NCBI RefSeq assembly: GCF_026262505.1
Contig: NC_067207.1
Coordinates: forward strand, 34,006,082-34,070,081
Length of the DNA: 64,000 nucleotides
Source of the DNA: Trichomonas vaginalis G3
Taxonomy: Eukaryota > Parabasalia > Trichomonadida > Trichomonadidae
Direction of reading: 5' to 3'
The position numbers and the translations under genes are program-made. Every line of letters starts with the position of its first letter. Within the stretch, counting starts at the first letter, position 1. The notes beneath the pieces were generated by a model. That model made no database searches. It had not been told where the DNA came from and was given only the letters and a program-made list of their open reading frames with translations. Shown in pieces: positions 57,028 to 64,000 of the stretch.

Positions 57028-57055
57028 TTTTATAAAAATAAAAAAAATATTTTTT
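57028..57055 (-). promoter_or_regulatory. SF3 helicase leader, matching the polymerase leader
   Basis: On the minus strand AATATTTTTTTTATTTTTAT plus AAAA before the ATG. One T longer than the run before the polymerase in C. Confidence 0.5.
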
Positions 57056-57852
57056 TTATTCTTGACTTTGTTGTTCCATTTGTTGCATTTGTTGTTCTTG
57101 AGCTATTTGTTGTTGAAGTTGTTCTTGTAATACAATACTTTCACCAGTTGCATCTTCCAATTCGAAACTTTCTGCCGTCATTGACAAATACATAGGACAT
57201 AAAAGTTTTACAGGAACAAAGTTTGCGTCAACTAAGGTTAAGTTTATGTTTGCTAAAGTGTTTGAGTTTACTAAAGCTGAAAACTCTGCATTCGAATGAA
57301 CAATAGGCAAACCAGCAGAGAAAGTGTTGTTTATACGCATGAGTATCTTTTGGTCATAGTAGTTTCTGTCGACATTCGAATAACACTTTGAACCTAAGTT
57401 TGAAACAATATATAAAATAGGTGTACTTAAAGTCAATGGAACAGACAAACCTTGTATGACACCTTTTCCTGTTATAGGAAACTGTTGGTAGTAAAAACCA
57501 GATATAAGTTTTGTATTATAGCTCATATCGTTTATAGTAAACTCAGTCGGACATCCAAACATAATGAAACCTGCTCTAGTTGCAGCACATGTTACATCCG
57601 TCCTTAAAGTATTAAATAAGTCAACAAAACCTGTTGGTGGTATATCTGAGTAAGTATCTTCAAAGAAGTATTTTTTACCATTCACAACAACAAAGTCTTC
57701 TGGTGTCAAAAGAGCAAAACAGGCTTTAGTCGTCATCGTGTTTAAGGTTAGTTTACAATATCGTCCTTGAGGACTTTGTAAGTTTGTTGTTATAGAATTA
57801 TATGACTCAGGGTTTTTAGTCGTAATAGTATAAACCATATGTCTTCTGCCAT
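57056..57852 (-). pseudogene. Polinton minor capsid (penton-like) protein, element C, nearly whole
   Basis: About 260 residues, beta-rich with motifs GRYCKLTLNTMTTKACFALL, VPLTLSTPILYIVSNLGSK and ANINLTLVDANFVPVKLLCP, which read like strands of a single jelly-roll; Gln-rich tail. Size and position fit the Polinton vertex (penton) protein. About one break close to the start. Confidence 0.6.
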
Positions 57853-57856
57853 TTAC

Positions 57857-58437
57857 TTAGCAAGTAAATTTTAATGAAATGTTGTGGTCGTCAAATATTT
57901 TTATGACGTCTGGGAAACTATATTTTAAGTTCAACGTTTCACCTCCTTTCATAACGTATATCTTGTCAATGACATTATATGAAACACCACAGCAACTAAT
58001 GTCGGGTTCTATTTCTTTGATGTTTATATCGTCTGCCTCTGTCAAAAGTTTCAATAGTTCTTTCAAAATTTCATGAGGTGCAATGACATATGAGTTCACT
58101 TTTACAGGGTTGTGTTCGACCAAGTTTAACATTATACCAAAGCTTGACAAATCTTCTCCTGAGTTTTAAGTTTGTCTTTAAGTTGTTGGTAGTCGTTTCG
58201 AATATCTGCAACAGAACTTAAGTCTCTGCTAACTTCAGGATATGTTGGTTGTTCTTTTACAGGAACTATTGTTATACCATCTTCGTCTTCGTATGGTTTC
58301 CCCACTTCAACATCTCTTTCTTTGACATTGACAACAACACTTTGACTGTTTGTTTGAGTTGGTGAATTTAACTTCACATCTGCCACCGCCATTAAACCTT
58401 TTGAAACACTTACGCTTCTATTTTTCGGAAATGACAT
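57857..58437 (-). pseudogene. Unknown ~190-residue Polinton protein, element C, about one break
   Basis: Homologue of 461-1035 and 33458-34038. Pro/Glu-rich centre (DEDGITIVPVKEQPTYPEVS) and a helical QQLKDKLKTQEKICQAL segment. The least damaged of the three copies. Confidence 0.55.
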
Positions 58438-58455
58438 TTTACTTAGAATAAAAAG

Positions 58456-58971
58456 ATGGACGTATTCGAGTATCTCTTCGAATTGAAGCAGAACAAAGTT
58501 TACACACACAAACAATACAAATACATTGACAGAATAGTTCTTTACACAAACAATGGAAAATGTTATAGAATAGCAGTCTTTGCTGAACCAAAATATTTTC
58601 ATAAAGCAAAGAAAGTTGGTATAACTGAAATGGTGAAAGTTCTTGAAGCAGACAAAAATATAACAACAAAACTGACCGATATTTCTAAAGGTAAGTTTAT
58701 AATACAATATATGTCAAAACTGGCGTACTGTCAATATTTGACGGAGAGAAGTCAGTTCAAGAACAACTTACTGACCTGCTGCCAAAATCTGCTCGATGGA
58801 AGCTGTCGTTATGCCAATCTGAGGAGCCCCAGCAGGTTTCATCGAACGAATCTTCAAAAGAGCATCTTCCGTGAAAAGTGCTATTGGTTTTGTAAACTTC
58901 TTTGCTCTTCAATTCATTCTGGACCGTCTCTGTCACCAGATATATTGTATTTGAACTGTACCAACAGTTGA
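58456..58971 (+). pseudogene. Unknown 139-residue Polinton protein, element C, broken
   Basis: Homologue of 1054-1473; same divergent leader and antisense overlap with the capsid gene. Confidence 0.5.
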
Positions 58972-60375
58972 AATACCACCCATAAAGTCTTCTGAGTCAG
59001 CAAATGGAATGCCAAGCCAAAAGTTTGAACGGTCTCCATTTGTATATTGAGTTTTTTGACCTCCTGTATGAGTCCATACTTTCACATATGGCATAATAGA
59101 ACTTTGCATTTCAGGGTTAATGGTTGTTGTGAAGTTGTTGTTAAAGTTCATAGCATCTAATGTCAAGTTGTATGACCTCATATCCTCAACTGTAGAATAT
59201 TCTTCTCTTGGATAATTTGCCATCTATGTTTATATGGTATTTAATACCAGGGTTGTAGAAGCAAGAATAGTCATTTATAGTTCGTCTGAACAGTACAAAC
59301 ATAGTATCTGCATGTTTCATTGCAGTTGTTAAAGCAATATCTGTTCTTGCACCTGGGTCAGCACTTTGGTTTCCAACTTCACCTGCAAAGTCTTTGACAG
59401 ATATTTGGTGTATAGGGAACATAAGTGGAACTGCAATATATTTGGCAGCTAAAGCATTTGAAATATCTGGGTCCAACATATAGACTGCAAGTCTGCTTTC
59501 TATTCTCTTGCATTCAAATTTTTCGCATGTGAACTTAACTGGGTCCCAAGCATCTCCAGCAGCATTGAAATAATAGTTTACTTCAGTGTTGAGGTTTGAG
59601 AAACCAAAGTCTAAGTCAACTTTGTTTTTGCAAAAGTCGGCGAATGACATTTTATTTGTTCCCACTACTTCTGTAAGAGTGAATGGGTCTTGTGTTGGTG
59701 CAATGACTAAGTTATTTTTGCTTGGAGTAAGTTCGATAGAAATTTTTCCTGCCCAGTTTGGCAAGTATCTTAAAAACCTGAAGATGAGGAAAGATGACAA
59801 AGGAACTCTAAGTTTCAGTTTTACTTTGGTTACTGCTGCTGCAGTTTGTCCAGAAAGGTTAACATAAACTCCTGGAACGTTAGGGTCAAGTCTTCTTATT
59901 TTCTCAATAGTTGCATACTGGTCTGTTTGTTCTCTAGCTTGTGGTTGTACTGAGTTTCTCAAAGCGAACCATTCATAGTTTGCCCATGTTACTGTTTGAA
60001 CTAAGTCAGAGTTAGAATATATCTTATATCCCATGAAAACTTCTGGAGCATATTGGTATCCGACATAGAAAATTCCATTGCAACCTTTCTTGTCAGACAA
60101 CTTGGCAGAAGGTTTTATTTCAATGTCTTGTTCCACGTATAAGAAAGAGTTGTCAATAGAAATTATATGAAACCTGTCGCAAGCAATATCTACTGTTGTT
60201 GAAGAACCTTCTCCAAACTCACCTACGTTTCCATAAGAAACAGCAGTTGTATATTCGTAAGTTCCAGGAACTATTTCTGACCTTCTAATGGCATTGTCGC
60301 ATTCGTTATACCATTCGGAAACATTTCCATTCATGCATCCAAAACTGTTGGCGTTATATTCTGAGCGGCGTACAT
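58768..60375 (-). pseudogene. Polinton major capsid protein, element C, broken
   Basis: Homologue of 1367-2980, with most of the protein in one long frame (59186-60334). A few breaks. The segment around LTEVVGTNKMSFADFCKNKV differs from A and is shared with B, so B and C are closer to each other here. Confidence 0.75.
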
Positions 60376-60407
60376 TTCATATGAGTAAAAATATAGAATA
60401 GTTGGAT

Positions 60408-63400
60408 TTATATGTCATAATAGAACCCACGTGGACCAAGCTTTACTTTCTTCCTGACTGAGTTTTTAACTCTTCTTTTTCCTTCATTGCCCTCTGCTTG
60501 AAGTTGTTGCATCTTTGCATTATGTTCATCTAGTATGTTGCAAATTTCCCATGTCCTTTTTGCCTTTTGGCTCTGGTCGCCCATCTCAGGTAACCTATAT
60601 CCTAGAAAGAGTTTGTCATAGTTGTATTTGAGTCTTCGCGTATTGTTTGCATGACTCTTTCCTGAGTTTCTGGTTCAAGCTCTTCAAACAGTGCCTGTCC
60701 ATATGGAATAAGCTCGTTTCCAAATATATGTTTTTGTAGCCATTCTGGTTTTCTTTCCATGTTACCAACTATCTTTTGTGAATGGGAAAGCTTTTACCCA
60801 ATCTTTCAGTCTTGCGTCATTTATTTCTGTAGTTGGTTTTATTTTGTCAAGGAACATGTTTTTCAATACTAACATTTCATTTGGTACTGTCCATTTGAGT
60901 TTTCTTAAATATTCATCCCTTCTCGTTCATTGTCTGCAAAGTAAGTTTTTATGACATTTTGTAAACTTTCGTTTGCAAGGTCATGTACAATAGGTTCTCT
61001 TCCTTCCTCTCCCTAACTTTCTTTCTAAACTCTTCACCAAATATACCATCTCTATGGTTCTGTGTAGTTCTTTGAGATAAATGTTCTAGAACGTCAGGTG
61101 TTATATTTCCATCAGCCATGTTCATTTCATACTGGTCCAAAATATCTGCATCTTTCATATCTTTCAATGGCATTAAAGCCGCGCTGAAAATACCAGCTAT
61201 ATCTGTTCACCATTCACTTCCATTGCGTCTACAACTTCTTGGAATTGAGGTTGTAAGTTTATGAACCACCTATCTGGATTAGCTTTATGACCCCATCTCA
61301 TTGTAGTTCCATCGTCTGCAGAAACAAAAGTAGGTTTGTTTCCATATTGGCTAGGTTCTGAATGAACTTTAAACAATGTTTCATTTCTATATGTTTTCTT
61401 GAAATTTAACCTTTTATTTCACCGAGTTCATCCGAAGATTGAACGTTAAATGCTCGTAAGTAAAAAGGGTTGTTGTATTTGTGTACATTTTTTTTCAGTA
61501 CTTCCATTCTATGCTGAATATTTTCATCTGGTGTTGGAGTCTTTTGTATGTCGGCAAACATTTTTCGATATTCTTCTACTATGTCAGCCGAATTTTTTTA
61601 GACTCTTGGAAATATTCCATATTCTCCGCATACTCTTGTTGAGGGTCAAGATTTTTCGGCTGTTCCAAATCTTCATCTAGTTCTGTGAAGTTAGTTTCCA
61701 AAGGAGGACTTGTTCGTTTCCTTCAGGCTCTTCTAGCTGTTGTTGCTGAACTATTTCTTCCATGTCTGGTTGTATCTGAACTTCTTCCTGTGGAGTTTCT
61801 TGTACCTCATCTGCTGGCATTTCATATATTCCGAGACCGTTTTCAACAATTTCCCTATCTACGTCATCCGCATTCATAAGCTTTTGTTCTTTCGTTCCGT
61901 CTCTATTTTTTACGCGTTTCATGACGAAAGTTGAATCATCATTTAGCTCTGACATCAAATATCTCGGAGTAAATTCGTCATGTCATTTGGATGATATGCT
62001 ATTAAATCATATCCCTTAGCGAGCTTGTATTTTCCAGGTTTGAAATTATATCCGATTTGGTGCTGAGCCATAAAGCTAAATAGGTTCGGGTCAGTATTTC
62101 CATCCTTGAACTTTCCAATAGCTTCTTTATATCTGTCACTAAAGTCAATAGTATCTGGGAAACCACACTCTTCTTTAAGCATTTTTAAGAATTCTTGGTT
62201 TCCTTGTTCTCTACTTCTTTTATGTCCTTGCTCTGTTTGTGGTTGTTGTTGTGCAGGTTTTGAACTGGTTGGTTGCTGTTGGTGTGTGTTGTTGCTGGTT
62301 TTGAACTGTTGGTTGTTGTGTGTTTTTGTGTTGGTTGTTGTGTTGGTTTTGGTGCATGCCTGTGTCTGTGTCCATGTGACGATGTAAATGTTTAGGTAGT
62401 CCTGGTGCAGGTGCTTCTCTTGGAGGGTTTGGTGGTATATAAGTTCCACCAGCTGGCACATATGTTCCATCTGCAGCGTAATGTCCTACCTGACTTTTCG
62501 TTTTAAGAAAGCATTTACTAGGTCTGTTTTGGTCTGTTGTAACTCTTTTTCTTGACTTTTCACAACAGTTGCTCTAACGGCGTCATAGGCACTTTGAACT
62601 GCCTGTCTCGTTGCTGCATCTGTTATTTTCGTCATATTTTGTGCTACTTCTTTTAACTCTTTGTCGAAACCTTCAGACTTCAGTTTCTTTCCAGATGAGA
62701 AGTCGTTCACTTGTTTCACCTTACTATGAAGAGCTTCGAAGGCGTTCTTAAAGTCAGCATTTGTTAAAGCTTCATTTGAACTGTCTTCATCCGCTTGTAT
62801 TTTTGTCCTTATTGACCCTATGAGTTGGGCTGCTTTAGCGTTGGCTTGGGCATCTAACCAGTCATTGTTAGCTTTTATATATTCTGCGCTTTTCATTGCC
62901 TTTTGCATAGCCGCGTCGTTATTTTTACTTTCTTGTGCTAAGTTTTCATACTGTACGGTTTGGTTTTGCAACTGTAAAAGTTTTTCTGCCTTTACATTTG
63001 CTTCAACTTCTTTTTTATACTCATCGCTATCCATATATGTCTTCAGGGCTTTTTGTTTTATTTCTTCATCTTTCAGTACTTTATATTGAGTAGTATGGTT
63101 TTTCAAATTTATGACATCTTGTTCCATTTTTGCTACTTCTGCTGCTTTTTCTGACACTTTTTTCGCATATTCCTCTGTACTTAGTTCTTTCAGTTGTTCT
63201 TCTTTCTTCTTTTTCTCTACGTTTAACTCATTGAGTTTCTTTGTGTGTCTGTCATATTCTAGTTTCTTTTCGTTTTCACTTATTTGTTCTGTATGTCTAT
63301 GTTTGACTTTTTGACATCTGTTATTTGATTTTTGAGTGAACTCAAATTCATTTGACTTTGAGGGTTATAAGCTGTTCCGTCTGCAGCTCCACCATAGCCT

Positions 63401-63609
63401 GCCATTTTCGCTAAAAGTGCCGCTCTTAAACCTCCACTCTGTGCACCAATAACTCGGTTTAAAAGCATAGGGTTGCTTGACATTTGTTGCAACATAGTGG
63501 GGTCATTCAGCATTTGTTGTTGCAACTGTTGTTGTGGTGTCAGTTTTACTATTGGATGTTTCAATGCTCTCTTCCTCTTACGTATATTCTTACGTAGCTT
63601 ACGTGGCAT
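60408..63609 (-). pseudogene. Coiled-coil and Gln/Pro-repeat protein, element C, broken
   Basis: Homologue of 3134-6403. The Pro/Gln repeat has degenerated. Around ten breaks. Confidence 0.65.
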
Positions 63610-63914
63610 TTTAAGTGAAGTTAAAAAGCGGTTTTTGACAGATGTTTATATGACACTTTTTGTTCAGCACAAAAAACTACTCGGTCAACAGCGACGACTC
63701 TCAAAAACCGTTGTGTAAAAAGTTTTACCGTTGGACAAAAAAGTATTATAGAAAACAAAAAACGTTTATAGTTCATTCAATATTTGAGATGGAACGGTTT
63801 TCCAACGGTAACTATTAAATAAAATAAAAAAATAGAGGGGGTCTCCGTTGACGAAAACGGTTTATTTTAAACTTTTCTATGAGTAGTCCGAAAAAAACAG
63901 TTTATTTTTGTCTA
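63610..63914. other. Unique right-hand segment of element C with CCGTTG/CAACGG repeats
   Basis: After a shared stretch up to about 63660, the sequence differs from A and B. CCGTTG or AACGG words recur (AAACCGTTGTG, TACCGTTGGAC, GGAACGGTTTTCCAACGGTA, TCCGTTGACGAAAACGG). No terminal hairpin, 48-nt module or poly(T) is present, so the element end is not here or has been replaced. Confidence 0.5.
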
Positions 63915-64000
63915 ATGGAAGGAAGAAAAAGTGTCGCAAACAATTCGTCGACTACCTCTGCAGTTAAAGTTCCTACAACTTATGTCTCACCATTCTCAAA
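63915..64000 (+). CDS. Start of an unidentified gene, cut by the window edge
   Basis: Open from ATG to the window end (MEGRKSVANNSSTTSAVKVP, then TTYVSPFS), preceded by TTTATTTTTGTCTA, a TCTA-type leader like those of the virion genes. A Ser/Thr-rich head only; too short to name. It has no counterpart at this place in A or B. Confidence 0.4.
   Translation, partial: MEGRKSVANNSSTTSAVKVPTTYVSPFS

Larger units (their letters stand above)
40974..64000. mobile_element. Polinton/Maverick element C, left end and most of the body
   Basis: Same order as B from the methyltransferase to the coiled-coil protein, running off the window. Differences from B: the 1-kb terminal minisatellite block is absent on the left; an HNH nuclease and a mini-paralogue sit after the polymerase; X and Y genes are continuous; the convergence-zone repeats are of another sequence; an SF3 helicase takes the place of HNH before the minor capsid gene. 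Open genes include polymerase, HNH, SF3 helicase and several small ones; roughly forty breaks elsewhere. No right terminal repeat is seen before the window end. Confidence 0.8.

Overview
The window looks like protist DNA, most likely from a trichomonad (Trichomonas vaginalis or a close relative). It is AT-rich, shows no introns in the host genes, has an Inr-like TCATAT just upstream of one host start, and is filled by large Polinton/Maverick elements carrying the T. vaginalis type of gene set. The species is inferred from gene content and style; no search was run.

Layout: three related elements in the same orientation, separated by short stretches of host DNA that are themselves palindromes. 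Element A (1 to about 7,140) is the right-hand end only: penton-like minor capsid, major capsid, a 1,089-residue coiled-coil protein, then an inverted end with a piece of a DNA adenine methyltransferase. Spacer 1 (about 7,168-15,620) is an 8.4-kb near-perfect palindrome with two copies each of a ricin-type lectin, a condensation-like acyltransferase and a 5'-truncated Raptor (TORC1) gene. Element B (about 15,621-40,586) is bounded by roughly 1.2-kb terminal inverted repeats. Spacer 2 (about 40,587-40,973) is a 390-bp palindrome. Element C (about 40,974 to the window end) repeats the B gene order with changes. B and C each carry roughly forty breaks by eye and are treated as fossils; several genes in each remain open. 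The copies are very similar, so they look young.

Gene order of an element: adenine methyltransferase, a tiny membrane protein, two small virion-like proteins, a variable 282-residue protein, a phage-type tail fibre, integrase, a second amphipathic protein, two small proteins, a compact protein-primed-type family B DNA polymerase, a block of KilA-N/T5orf172 genes, packaging ATPase, small proteins, then either an HNH nuclease (B) or an SF3 helicase (C), minor capsid, major capsid and the coiled-coil protein. Replication, packaging, capsid and attachment functions are therefore all represented.

The most striking unexplained material is structured non-coding DNA: a 48-nt module of five 8-nt boxes that keeps its exact geometry while its sequence changes between three dialects and brackets the KilA-N cassettes; a 31-nt hairpin with compensatory changes in its inner stem at the element ends; and repeat arrays around an 18-nt perfect palindrome at the point where the two gene blocks converge.
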